The notes under the pieces are model-generated. The model saw only the letters and a list, made by a program, of their open reading frames with translations, had not been told where the DNA came from and made no database searches. 64,000 nucleotides of DNA, taken from NCBI GenBank assembly GCA_050950645.1, contig JBMNHZ010000017.1:186001-250000 (forward strand), read 5' to 3'. Positions 54,531 to 62,545 of this stretch are shown here, in pieces (position 1 is the stretch's first letter; each line of letters opens with the position of its first letter). Made by a program: the position numbers and the translations under genes. Origin of the DNA: BRH-c25 sp012519325 (GTDB lineage Bacteria > Bacillota > Clostridia > Lutisporales > Lutisporaceae).

Positions 54531-54720
54531 GTTTAACAATGTATTCACGCAGCGATACAGTGGCAAGGACAGGGAAAATACGTGCCTTGGTTTGCAAAGA
54601 TATATAATACTATAGTTTGATTAAGCAGCAATCACATTCTTTCACCGTGAGCGGAGCTCCGCTATGGAGACAAGCTATGGGACCTAAAACAGAGACATAG
54701 TGAGTGCGTAACTGTTAGCT
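54531..54720 (+). repeat. attC-like cassette unit 3 (190 bp)
   Basis: It starts GTTTAAC, an exact RYYYAAC match, then AATGTATTCACGC, and ends AGTGAGTGCGTAACT then GTTAGCT. GTATTCAC pairs with GTGAGTGC at all eight positions using two G-T wobbles, where unit 1 uses different bases. It shares CGTGCCTTGG, TTAAGCAGCAA, TTCACCG and a GAGC-GGA-GCTC hairpin with unit 1 at the same spacing. Confidence 0.65.
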
Positions 54721-54845
54721 GAAAGTGTTTCTATGATAAGTATAAAAAAAACTATTTTCTATATGAAGATAATTAACATGATTTATAAAAAATTAACAGT
54801 AATTACAATCTGTATTTTTGATTTTTTATTCGGAGGGAAAAACTA

Positions 54846-55734
54846 ATGTTTTTAACAAATTCTTCTATTGAATTTGCAATAAATCATATACTTAAGTACT
54901 ATGATTCGGATTTTTTCATTAAGCCTTTTGAGTTTGAAGCGATTAAAATGTTTAAAAATGAAGTTATTAAGTATTTAACATCAAAAGAGGTCGATCACTT
55001 TAGTGTTGAACCTCCAAAAACTTTTGCTGTTCACAAACCAAAGGGTGGTTATAGGGTGGTTCATCAACTTGATCCACTCGATTCAATAATATATACTGCT
55101 TTGACTAGGGATATAGCTGAAAAAATAGAAACAGCTAGATGCAATATATCTGATAGTGCAGTATGTTCTTATCGCATAAATATAAAGAATTCAAATTTTT
55201 TTGAAGATGGAAATGGATATGAGGATTTTAATAGTAAGAGTGATAACCTTGCCAAAAAATATAAATTTGTTCTAATAACTGATATCGTCGACTTCTATAA
55301 TCAAATATATTTGCATAGATTACGTAATTCAATTGAGTTTGTGGATGCTTCTTTAGAAGAAATATCTGGAGTAATAGAGAATTTCCTTATGAAGCTAAAT
55401 AACAAGAATTCAAAAGGAATACCAGTAGGACCTTCTGCAAGCATTATTATGGCAGAAGCCTTATTATTAGATATAGATCAGTTCTTAGTAAATAAGGGTT
55501 TTGAGTATGTCAGATATGTAGACGATTTTAGAGTCTTTGCAGATAATAAAATAGATTTAGAATGGTTGTTACATGATATAACAGATTACATATACGAGAA
55601 TCATAGGCTTACATTATCTAGTTCAAAAACAGAAATAATTGATACTACAACTTTTCATAAGGAATATCTATTTGATGCAGATGCTATAGAAAAACAGAGA
55701 ATTCATACTGAGTTGGAAAAAGTACAATCAGTTC
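54846..55734 (+). pseudogene. Abi/DRT-type reverse transcriptase, 5' part (interrupted by IS21 element)
   Basis: Codes residues 1-296 of a reverse transcriptase. Finger region HKPKGGYRVVHQLDPLDSII, motif A ITDIVDFYNQIYLHRL with Asp146, motif B KGIPVGPSASIIMAEALLLD, and motif C YVRYVDDFRVF (YVDD, residues 224-227). The motif B pattern GIPVGP-x2-S-x3-AE is typical of the unknown-group/defence reverse transcriptases rather than group II introns or retrons. GGAGGG precedes ATG 54846. The frame runs 23 bases into the IS and stops at 55757. Exact removal of the IS rejoins it to the 3' part. Confidence 0.8.
55731..55734. repeat. target-site duplication of IS21 element 1 (GTTC), left copy
   Basis: GTTC here and at 57951-57954 flank the element ends TGTCA...TGACA. 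Four base pairs is a usual IS21-family duplication. Deleting the IS and one copy restores the reverse transcriptase frame. Confidence 0.85.
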
Positions 55735-55822
55735 TGTCAACGCCGGGCTGTTTTTGACCGAATCGCCGGTTGAAAACTGACCCAATCGCCGGTCTCTAAT
55801 CGCCGGGTTTTGGTTGGCCGGT

Positions 55823-56620
55823 TTACCCTTGCGCCGGATTATCCAATACTGGGATATCGGCCGGGGGTACAACTCTGACACCGCCTTTTAGCCTGTCTTT
55901 TAGCCTATAGCTCTCACCCCTTATGTTTATGATATGGGCATGATGCAGCAGCCTGTCCAATATAGCTGTGGCTATTACTGTATCGTTCATAAGCTCGCCC
56001 CAATCACTGAAATATTTATTACTGGTAAGTATTATGCTGCCGTTTTCATACCTAGAGCATATAGCTCTAAAGAGCAGCTCCGCTGATGCACGGTCCAGCT
56101 GCATATACCCTACTTCATCGATAATCAGTATGTCGGGCCGGGTATACACATGCCATCTGCGTTCCAGTTTGCCTTGCTGCGCTGCCTTTTCTAAGTCTGC
56201 TATGAGATGTGCCAAGCTAGTGTAATATACCGTCATACCGGACCTTAGGGCTTGCATCGCAAGGCCTACCGCAAGATGAGTCTTGCCGACACCGGGAGGA
56301 CCTAAAAAAATTACGTTCTCATCCCTTGCCACAAAGGCAAGAGTTGATAACTCCTTGATTTGCCTTGCATCTATGCTGGGCTGGAAGCCAAAATCAAACT
56401 CTTCCAGTGTCTTTCTATGCGGCAGCCTTGACAGCTTAATCCTTGTTTCCTCACTGCGCCGCTTTTTCTCCTGCATCTCAGCGCCCAAGAGCTCACTTAA
56501 GAATGACAGGTAAGTAGCATCTTTATGCATTGCATCTTCAAGCTTTGCATCCAAGAGCTCGGAAGCTGTATCCAGTCCAAGCTCTGAAAGGAGGCTGCGG
56601 GTGTGTTCCAGTTCAACCAT
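55823..56620 (-). CDS. istB: IS21 helper ATPase IstB
   Basis: AAA+ helper of the IS21 transposase. The N-terminal helical domain is followed by Walker A GPPGVGKTHLAVGLAMQALR, Walker B in ILIIDEVGYMQLD and sensor TSNKYFSDWGELM. Length is 265 residues, normal for IstB. The start overlaps the end of istA, showing coupled translation. Confidence 0.93.
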   Translation of the reverse strand: MVELEHTRSLLSELGLDTASELLDAKLEDAMHKDATYLSFLSELLGAEMQEKKRRSEETRIKLSRLPHRKTLEEFDFGFQPSIDARQIKELSTLAFVARDENVIFLGPPGVGKTHLAVGLAMQALRSGMTVYYTSLAHLIADLEKAAQQGKLERRWHVYTRPDILIIDEVGYMQLDRASAELLFRAICSRYENGSIILTSNKYFSDWGELMNDTVIATAILDRLLHHAHIINIRGESYRLKDRLKGGVRVVPPADIPVLDNPAQG

Positions 56621-57842
56621 TGGATACTACCACCCCCGCCAGAGTGTCATACACGCTTAAAGGTCGTATCTCTACTGCTTCCGTTTCTTTCTTCCTGGCA
56701 AAGGGTAGAGGTACTGCTATACCACCTTTTTCAGCAAGACCCTGGTACTGACCCTTAAGCCATACTATCCTGCCTGATGCGTACTCTACCTTATGGCGGG
56801 CTATTCTTACCTCACCATCATAAGCCTCAAAGAAGTCACCGCATATCCGTACCCTTACCTCTTTGCCGCTATACTGCCAGGGCATACCGTACTTAGCACC
56901 GTCATAACTTACAAACCCGTCCCTTGTTACTTTTCTTGTCTCCCACCTGTATTTATCACGGACTGCCTTATCAGGTAGGGGCTGTAGGGGTTCTTTACTT
57001 AAAGCTTCAAGTGGTACCTCTCCGGTAGTGCCGTGGATTTTGCTGTCCACTCTCTTGCACCATTCAAGTGCTTGGCTATTCAAGTCATACAGGTCCTTAA
57101 ACTGCCTTCCTGGCAGGAAGTTATCCTTTACATAGTCCACCAGGCGTTCTACTTTACCTTTTGTCTGGGGCTTTCTTACCTTGCATACCTTCGGTACAAA
57201 ACCCATGTCTGCCGCAAAGTCTTCAAACCTACTGTTCCATATGGGTTTTCCTGCCTCGCTGCCATCTATTACGGTCTTCATCCTGTCAGTTAGAACGACC
57301 TCCGGAACACCGCCGTAATACTCGAAGGCGTTTACCATGCACCTTAAGAGACTGTAAAAGTCACATCTCTTGGTAAACTCAACATATTTGCTTCTTGAAC
57401 TGCCCATTATCATTATGAAAGCCGGGGTTTTATGCACATTACCTCTTTCGTCTATGTAGTGGGTAATACCCCAGTCCATCTGTGCCTGCTTACCGGGCAG
57501 AGTTTCATACCTTCGCACCGCTGGGGTGCTTCTTGCCGGCCTAAACGGCTTTACATAGTCCTTGATAATGGTAATACCGCCGGTATAGCCAATGTCTTGA
57601 AGCTTTTCTAAAATCACAATACAGTTAAATATCCCGTTTTCCATCATTTCATTTATTTTGGGTTTGAAAGGGTCAAGCTTTGATGGCCTTGTCCTTCCTT
57701 TAAGCCCATGCACTGCTTTTGGCTTGTCTATATATCTTTTTACTGTGTTTTTTGATATGCCAAGTTCCATACCTATGGCATATGCACTCTTCCCTTTTTG
57801 TGCTTTTTCGCGTATCATGTTAATTAGCCCACTCCTTATCAT
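56613..57842 (-). CDS. istA: IS21-family transposase IstA
   Basis: DDE transposase. N-terminal helix-turn-helix with SAYAIGMELGISKNTVKRYI, then a catalytic core with Asp in QAQMDWGITHYID, Asp in VLTDRMKTVI and Glu in KGKVERLVDYVKDN, and a C-terminal beta domain. I chose ATG at 57842 (409 residues) because GGGAGATG lies just upstream; an earlier GTG at 57872 is in frame but lacks a site. Confidence 0.93.
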   Translation of the reverse strand: MIRSGLINMIREKAQKGKSAYAIGMELGISKNTVKRYIDKPKAVHGLKGRTRPSKLDPFKPKINEMMENGIFNCIVILEKLQDIGYTGGITIIKDYVKPFRPARSTPAVRRYETLPGKQAQMDWGITHYIDERGNVHKTPAFIMIMGSSRSKYVEFTKRCDFYSLLRCMVNAFEYYGGVPEVVLTDRMKTVIDGSEAGKPIWNSRFEDFAADMGFVPKVCKVRKPQTKGKVERLVDYVKDNFLPGRQFKDLYDLNSQALEWCKRVDSKIHGTTGEVPLEALSKEPLQPLPDKAVRDKYRWETRKVTRDGFVSYDGAKYGMPWQYSGKEVRVRICGDFFEAYDGEVRIARHKVEYASGRIVWLKGQYQGLAEKGGIAVPLPFARKKETEAVEIRPLSVYDTLAGVVVSNG

Positions 57843-57950
57843 ACGGTCATCTCCCATAAAAGTATTAATCACACTCTTATGGTAACCGTTGGTTTGGTGT
57901 GGGTCAATTTCTGTCCGGCGTTATGGGTCAATTATACCCCGGCGGTGACA

Positions 57951-57954
57951 GTTC
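57951..57954. repeat. target-site duplication of IS21 element 1 (GTTC), right copy
   Basis: Matches 55731-55734. The reverse transcriptase codon continues here as C from the left copy plus GC at 57955-57956. Confidence 0.85.
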
Positions 57955-58613
57955 GCTATGAGCCCTCATATTTTTCTGAATTTGTAGCAGAAGTTAATGA
58001 TAATATTTCAAAAGAAGAAATGTTAAAAATTAATGTTAAAGTATTAAAAAAGCTCATGAATGATATCACAAGAAAAGATACTTTAGATCTTGGATTAGCT
58101 AGACATATTCTTAGAAGAAGTTCAAAACTTAGGTCTAGGGCAATTCTAAAACAACTGCTTGCTAATTTTGATTTTTTTGTACCTGTTCTTCGAGACATTT
58201 GTTTGTATTTAGATAAGGTGACAACCCAGTCTATGATTGAAAGAAATATATCATTATTTGAAAATATAGTAACAGAAAGTAATGTTATTAACTTTCCATA
58301 TGTAAAGTATTGGATGAAATATTACTTTGTATCTTACCCATATTTTATGAATAGTAATAAAATAAAAAAATATGTACTAAATGAAGAAAACTATTTGAGC
58401 GGAGCTATTTATGCAAAGAATGTTAAAAATATAGCTTGGATAAGAAAATATAAAAATAAGCTTACTAGTTTAAATACGTGGGATAGAAGAGCAATAATGT
58501 ATTCTTCGCTTGGATTGCCAAGAGATGAACGTAGAAAGTGGATGGAGCATATAAGAGATAATACTTCATCAATTCTAGAGAAGATTTTAGCAATGTATTT
58601 ACTGACATATTGA
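57955..58613 (+). pseudogene. Abi/DRT-type reverse transcriptase, 3' part
   Basis: Codes the C-terminal 219 residues of the split reverse transcriptase. It is almost wholly helical and includes LGLARHILRRSSKLRSRAIL and, near the end, SLNTWDRRAIMYSSLGLPRD then ERRKWMEHI. A helical C-terminal region of this size with a W-x-RRA block is common in abortive-infection-type reverse transcriptases and probably forms the oligomerisation/priming domain. The frame is open through the right end of the IS, but no translation signal is seen there. Rejoined, the protein would be 515 residues. Confidence 0.78.
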
Positions 58614-58637
58614 ATTGTGAAATATCTATATATAACT

Positions 58638-58642
58638 ATTTT
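58638..58642. repeat. target-site duplication of IS21 element 2 (TATTT), left copy
   Basis: TATTT at 58638-58642 and 60978-60982 flanks the element. The AT-rich context makes chance identity somewhat more likely than for element 1. Confidence 0.65.
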
Positions 58643-58772
58643 GCGTATACCGGAACATCCGGACGGCGATTCCGGAAACATCCGGACACGAAACCGGAGG
58701 TATCCGGACACTTTGCCGGCTAACTTGATTGTAAAATAATTGCTGCATTTGAGCAACAAGAATTAACATTAT

Positions 58773-59295
58773 TTAAGTTTTGTCAGGGTTTTTCATTTTC
58801 CTATCAGCCATAATCTCTCTCATTGAGAGTTTTGAATCAAGCTCCATAATATATGAGTTATGAATGATTCTATCCATTATTGCATCAGCTATTGTCGGGT
58901 CAGGGAAAAGCTCATACCACTGGCTTTGGGATATTTGTCCGGACAAGATCATTGAGCCCCTGTTGTAACGTGATTCTGCAATCTCCAGTATGTCCCGGCT
59001 TTCTTCCAGGGTGTATGACTTCAAACCTATATCATCAAGTATAAGAAGACGGGTGCTTTGAAGTCCTTTCATAAACTTTGAATACCGACCGTTGGACTTT
59101 GCCTCTTGGATTTCCAGAAGCAGCTCCGGAATTCTATAGTACCTTGCAGTAAATCCCTTTCTGCATGCGCTATTTAAGGCCAAGTCGTTCTTCAAAGCTT
59201 AGCTCCAAATATGATGGGTCTGGTTGGCTTAGCATCTGAGCCATGGTTTTAAGCTTCATATCCTTGAGTTTCTCGATTGTTTGGTTGTTAAGCAT
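58773..59295 (-). pseudogene. istB: istB with internal deletion and frameshift
   Basis: The start at 59295 reads LNNQTIEKLKDMKLKTMAQM, then SYLELSFEERLGL, a good IstB N-terminus. It then shifts frame at about 59182 into a downstream IstB part with ACRKGFTARYYRIPELLLEI, Walker B LLILDDIGLKS and DAIMDRIIHNSYIMEL. Roughly 80-90 residues including Walker A are missing, so the ATPase should be dead. The start overlaps the istA stop, as in intact IS21 elements. Confidence 0.8.
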
Positions 59296-60808
59296 TCAGT
59301 CCACCTCCGGCATAGGTTTTAGCTCCACGTAGATTTCTATTGGAAACTACTTTTTCACCTTCAGAGGATGATTCTTTTGATGTCATTTGCCTGAGTATGA
59401 TACTGAAGTACTTGTAGTTATAGGTTCTCTTTTCAAGTGCTTCCCCGCTTGCTGCTTCTATGGTTTCTGAGGGATAGTGTGAAGAGAGTCTCATAATACC
59501 CATACAGGCTCGATATGTCTGTACAGGATATTCCCGGCTTTCAAGTATACTTGCAATTAGCTGCTTAGTCTTTGGACCGATTTTTTCAGCCCAAGTCAAA
59601 TATCTTGCGGAGTTCCAGCCTGTAACAGCCTTATGTGATTCCGGCATGTGCTCCGGTAATGTTGTATATCTTTTGTATGTATTAAAGTTTCTTTGATGAG
59701 CTGCTATCTTTACACTGTCTATAAATATCTCAATAGTCGAGTTAGTAGCTCGGATAGCAGCAGTCTTGCCGATGTTGGTATAATGGACGCTGTAGTAGAA
59801 ACCTTCATATTCAACATGGTAATTGAAAGCTACCTTAACCTCCTTCCAGTCGGCATACTCATAACGGGCAGCAGGCAAAGGCTTGAGTGCCGGTTTATCA
59901 ATAGCTTCAAAGGCAGATAAACGGTTACCTTCAATCTTCTGGAAGGGTCTATTTATGAATTTATTCAGCTCTGACTTTATCGCGTTGTTAATCTCAAGGA
60001 GGCTGAAAAACTGATGGTTCCTTAATGCAGCAATAATTCGCCTTGAGATATTGCCAACCATGTTTTCATCAGCAGCTTTATCCTTAGGTTTTTTAGGTCT
60101 GGCTGGAACCAGAGTTGTTCCATAATGTGCGGCCATTTCTGTATAACTTTTATTTAATTGTGGATCTACCAGGTCCGGCATTTTAACAGCAGTCTTGGTA
60201 TTATCAGGAATCGTAATCCTTGGTACTCCGCCATAGTATTCAAAAGCTCTAATATGAGCATCAATCCAGTTTGGAAGCTTCATATCTCCATAGGCGTAAA
60301 CAAAGGGATATGAAGAAGCAGGAAGGACTGATACGAAAATATATGCTTCCTTTTCCTTCCCGGAGTAAGGTTCGATGTATGGGATTGTGCTGCCCGCCCA
60401 ATCAACCTGCATCTCTTCTCCTGCTTTATGTTCAATATGCATGGATATCTGGTTGGTTTTCTTGAAGTTCCTGTATCGCTCACAAAACTGGGTATACATT
60501 AGACCATTGGGATTATCTCTCTTATACTCTTCCCACAGAAGCATAAGAGTCACGTTTTTCTTTTTCATCTCGTTGAAGATGTGATTTAAATCAGGCTCTA
60601 TTGCTTTATTGCGAGCTTCCGATGGGGGATAAATCAAGGATAATAGTTCCTTGTCATTAAGATAGCATGGCCAAGAGATATTTGCGTTCTTAGCCCGTTT
60701 AAGAACATCATCAACGGTTGATTTTCCGCAATTACATGATGCAGCGATATCTCTTAATGATAATCCAACATCAAACTTTAACCTAAGTATTTCTCTTACT
60801 TTCGACAT
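59288..60808 (-). CDS. istA: IS21-family transposase IstA (second type)
   Basis: DDE transposase only distantly related to the other IstA here. N-terminal helix-turn-helix with GLSLRDIAASCNCGKSTVDD, catalytic Asp in MQVDWAGSTIPYIEP, Asp in TIPDNTKTAVK, and a Glu in KDKAADENMVGNISRRI. Length is 506 residues from ATG 60808, which has GAGGAGG upstream; an ATG at 60823 is in frame but lies before the site. It resembles the longer IS21-subgroup transposases. Confidence 0.9.
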   Translation of the reverse strand: MSKVREILRLKFDVGLSLRDIAASCNCGKSTVDDVLKRAKNANISWPCYLNDKELLSLIYPPSEARNKAIEPDLNHIFNEMKKKNVTLMLLWEEYKRDNPNGLMYTQFCERYRNFKKTNQISMHIEHKAGEEMQVDWAGSTIPYIEPYSGKEKEAYIFVSVLPASSYPFVYAYGDMKLPNWIDAHIRAFEYYGGVPRITIPDNTKTAVKMPDLVDPQLNKSYTEMAAHYGTTLVPARPKKPKDKAADENMVGNISRRIIAALRNHQFFSLLEINNAIKSELNKFINRPFQKIEGNRLSAFEAIDKPALKPLPAARYEYADWKEVKVAFNYHVEYEGFYYSVHYTNIGKTAAIRATNSTIEIFIDSVKIAAHQRNFNTYKRYTTLPEHMPESHKAVTGWNSARYLTWAEKIGPKTKQLIASILESREYPVQTYRACMGIMRLSSHYPSETIEAASGEALEKRTYNYKYFSIILRQMTSKESSSEGEKVVSNRNLRGAKTYAGGGLNA

Positions 60809-60977
60809 GTCTAGCCTCCTCATTATTTGCCCCCCTTAAAGCTTTATACTTTAAGGATAGCACTTAATTTGTTAGCTCGACAAGGTGTCCGGATGTTTCC
60901 GATACGGTGTCCGGATAATTCCGATATGCTGTCCGGATACTCCCGGAATCAGTGTCCGGATGTCGCCGAAATACGCA

Positions 60978-60982
60978 TATTT
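60978..60982. repeat. target-site duplication of IS21 element 2 (TATTT), right copy
   Basis: Matches 58638-58642. Confidence 0.65.
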
Positions 60983-61052
60983 TTCTAATAATGTATATAG
61001 AGTAATATTTAGATTGATGTAGTAGGATGGCATGAGAAAAATATACGTGGCT

Positions 61053-61080
61053 TCAATAACAATGGAATTTTTACTGAGAA
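61053..61080 (+). repeat. attC-like cassette unit 4, 5' end only
   Basis: CTTCAATAACAATGG at 61050-61064 matches the start of units 1-3 (CTTC-n4-TAACAATG) in the same orientation. After removing IS21 element 2 and one TATTT copy it lies about 100 bases after the reverse transcriptase stop, like the 37-120 bases seen for the other cassettes. The rest of the unit is replaced by the transposon ATPase fragment from about 61080. Confidence 0.5.
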
Positions 61081-61083
61081 GTA

Positions 61084-61617
61084 TTGAATCAGCTTGGATG
61101 TGAAGCTAAGTTTTATCGGAGTGATGCCAAACGACAGCTGACACGGGAGCTGACAAATCTGATAGAGATACACAAGAAAATACCTGTAATCATTGTAGAT
61201 GAGGCTCATCTGCTGACGAGGGAAATGCTTGAAGAAGTGAGATTCCTGCTGAACTCTAAAATGGATTCATATAATCCAATGAGTTTAATACTGGTATGGC
61301 AGAGCGAGTTGAAGGATGTATTGAAAAAGCAGATATATGAAGCGATATGCCAGCGTATAGATATACGGTATCACTTGTCGGCCTATGACCGTCAGCAAAC
61401 CGGAGAGTACATAAAGAAGCATCTTGAATATGCAGGAGAAACCCGGGATATATTTACGGATAAAGCGGTAAATGAAATTTACGAATATGCCCATGGAGTA
61501 GCAAGGAAGATAAACAAGGTATGCACAGCCAGCCTGATGCATGCAGCCCAAAGGCAGGTTAAACTGATAGATGACCATATGATAAGGCTTATTATTGAAG
61601 AAGAATTCAGCTGGTAA
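61084..61617 (+). pseudogene. transposon-type AAA ATPase (ExeA/TniB-like), 5' truncated
   Basis: C-terminal two thirds of an AAA ATPase of the kind paired with DDE transposases. Walker B VIIVDEAHLLTREMLEEVRF, sensor LILVWQSELKDVLKKQIYEA, arginine-finger region CQRIDIRYHLSAYDRQQ, and a lid domain ending YAHGVARKINKVCTASLMHA. The Walker A motif is missing because the frame opens only at about 61078, where it meets cassette unit 4. The TTG at 61084 has no ribosome site. It is a remnant of another mobile element. Confidence 0.75.
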
Positions 61618-61625
61618 TTAAAAGT

Positions 61626-61651
61626 CCTGTCTGGGATTATTCCCGGACAGG
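61626..61651. terminator. hairpin after the ATPase fragment
   Basis: CCTGTCTGGGA/TCCCGGACAGG, an 11-bp stem with one wobble and a TTAT loop, 9 bases after the ATPase stop. No T-run, so it may be a mobile-element end structure rather than a terminator. Confidence 0.4.
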
Positions 61652-61685
61652 ATAAGTGAGCAAATGTAACGGCCATGAATTGTGA

Positions 61686-62012
61686 GCAGGATGCGGTCAA
61701 ACAGGCCGAGCAGCGACAGTATGCCTTAATGACAAAGAACAGTTAATTGGTTATGTCTTTGCCGATATTCTTGATTACCCACCGGTATATCCGCAAAAAA
61801 GATACATTGAAATTTATGAAATGGTCGTAAGAAAGGACCAGAGAAGAAAGGGAATCGGTAAGATTATGCTCCAGGATGTGCTGCATTGGGCTAAAGAAAA
61901 AGGCATAACAAGAGTAGAATGCAAAGTTGCGACAGCAAATCCGATTTCGCAGGGATTTTGGAATAAAAATGGATTCCGGTCCTGTGTGGAAAACAAAGTA
62001 CTGGAAATTTAA
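61686..62012 (+). pseudogene. GNAT acetyltransferase, 5' truncated
   Basis: An open frame from 61686 with no start codon or ribosome site encodes the C-terminal part of a GNAT N-acetyltransferase: LNDKEQLIGYVFADIL, EIYEMVVRKDQRRKGIGKIM with the acetyl-CoA loop RRKGIG, and VECKVATANPISQGFWNKNG. About 50-60 N-terminal residues are missing compared with complete GNAT proteins. Probably a remnant left when the neighbouring mobile-element fragments joined. Confidence 0.7.
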
Positions 62013-62545
62013 TGCAGAAGAACCTTAAGCAAATCTGACGAAACGCAACGAAAAGGAAGAATATACCTGCTAAAATAATAAAACGTTGCACAAAAGAAAC
62101 ATTTCGTGCAACGTTTAGACATTAACTAACAAATTCTTACAAAAAACGAGAAGAAAGAGTAGGATACAGCCTGATTCAAAGCTCAGAGGGTGTAGCTTTT
62201 GCCATAGGTTTATTCTATACTAATAATTAACAGTTTACCGGCGTATTCTATAATTAGCACAAACTTTGATATTAGTAATAAAAAGAAAGCTGAGGAGGAT
62301 TATCCAGTTCCTGATTCTGTATGGATGAAGGTAATGGCCCATTCCTGATGCTATGGAGTGGAATTTACTGAAAGACCAGCTAATTAAAGTCAAGAGTTTT
62401 TAAGAAAAAGCTTTATGAATTTTTGAAAACTCCTGACATAGAAAAAATGCATAACAACAAGACCACCTTTGCGAAGTAGACATAAAATAGCTGGTCTAAA
62501 ATGAAATACTGATCCTTGAAAACTAAACATCAAGTGCAAGTACTG
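62013..62545. other. gene-free stretch left of IS110 copy 2
   Basis: No convincing gene. A perfect inverted repeat AAACGTTGCAC (62081-62091)/GTGCAACGTTT (62106-62116) forms a hairpin with a 14-base loop. A 10-bp inverted pair AGACCAGCTA (62373-62382)/TAGCTGGTCT (62488-62497) encloses 105 bases. The 3' end of the IS110 element should lie within the last tens of bases before 62546, but I cannot place it. Confidence 0.5.

Larger units (their letters stand above)
55735..57950 (-). mobile_element. IS21-family element 1 (2216 bp), inserted in the reverse transcriptase gene
   Basis: Ends are TGTCAACGCCGGG and, on the other strand, TGTCACCGCCGGGG. Subterminal repeats of the GACC-n-CGCCGG type occur several times at both ends, as expected for IstA binding sites. 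It carries istA and istB, both intact and overlapping, on the minus strand, and is flanked by GTTC duplications. It appears complete and potentially active. Confidence 0.9.
58643..60977 (-). mobile_element. IS21-family element 2 (2335 bp), istB damaged
   Basis: Terminal repeats TGCGTATACCGG on the left and TGCGTATTTCGG on the right (opposite strand). Three or more CATCCGGACAC-type subterminal repeats lie at each end. It carries an intact istA-like gene and a deleted istB. It lies 25 bases after the reverse transcriptase stop and separates that gene from its cassette unit. It probably cannot move without a helper from elsewhere. Confidence 0.85.

Noticed and set aside
51353..54720. CRISPR array
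   Set aside because: The repeats are 130-192 bases long, imperfect, about 1 kb apart and separated by ORFs. There are no short identical repeats with unique spacers and no cas genes.
54721..55734. Retron (msr-msd plus reverse transcriptase)
   Set aside because: The protein lacks the retron NAxxH and VTG motifs, is too long once rejoined (515 residues), and no inverted-repeat-bounded msr/msd is evident directly upstream.
56530..57885. Plus-strand ORFs across IS21 element 1
   Set aside because: They are shadows of istA and istB; the minus-strand frames carry all catalytic motifs.
57879..57950. Translation of the reverse transcriptase C-terminal part from an ATG in the IS end
   Set aside because: ATG 57879 is in frame, but no ribosome site precedes it and the sequence is the IS terminal repeat. 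A hybrid product is possible but unsupported.
62081..62116. Fourth copy of the 48-bp palindromic element
   Set aside because: Arms are 11 bp and share TTTCGTGCAA, but the spacer is 14 rather than 26 bases and the arm sequence AAACGTTGCAC differs.
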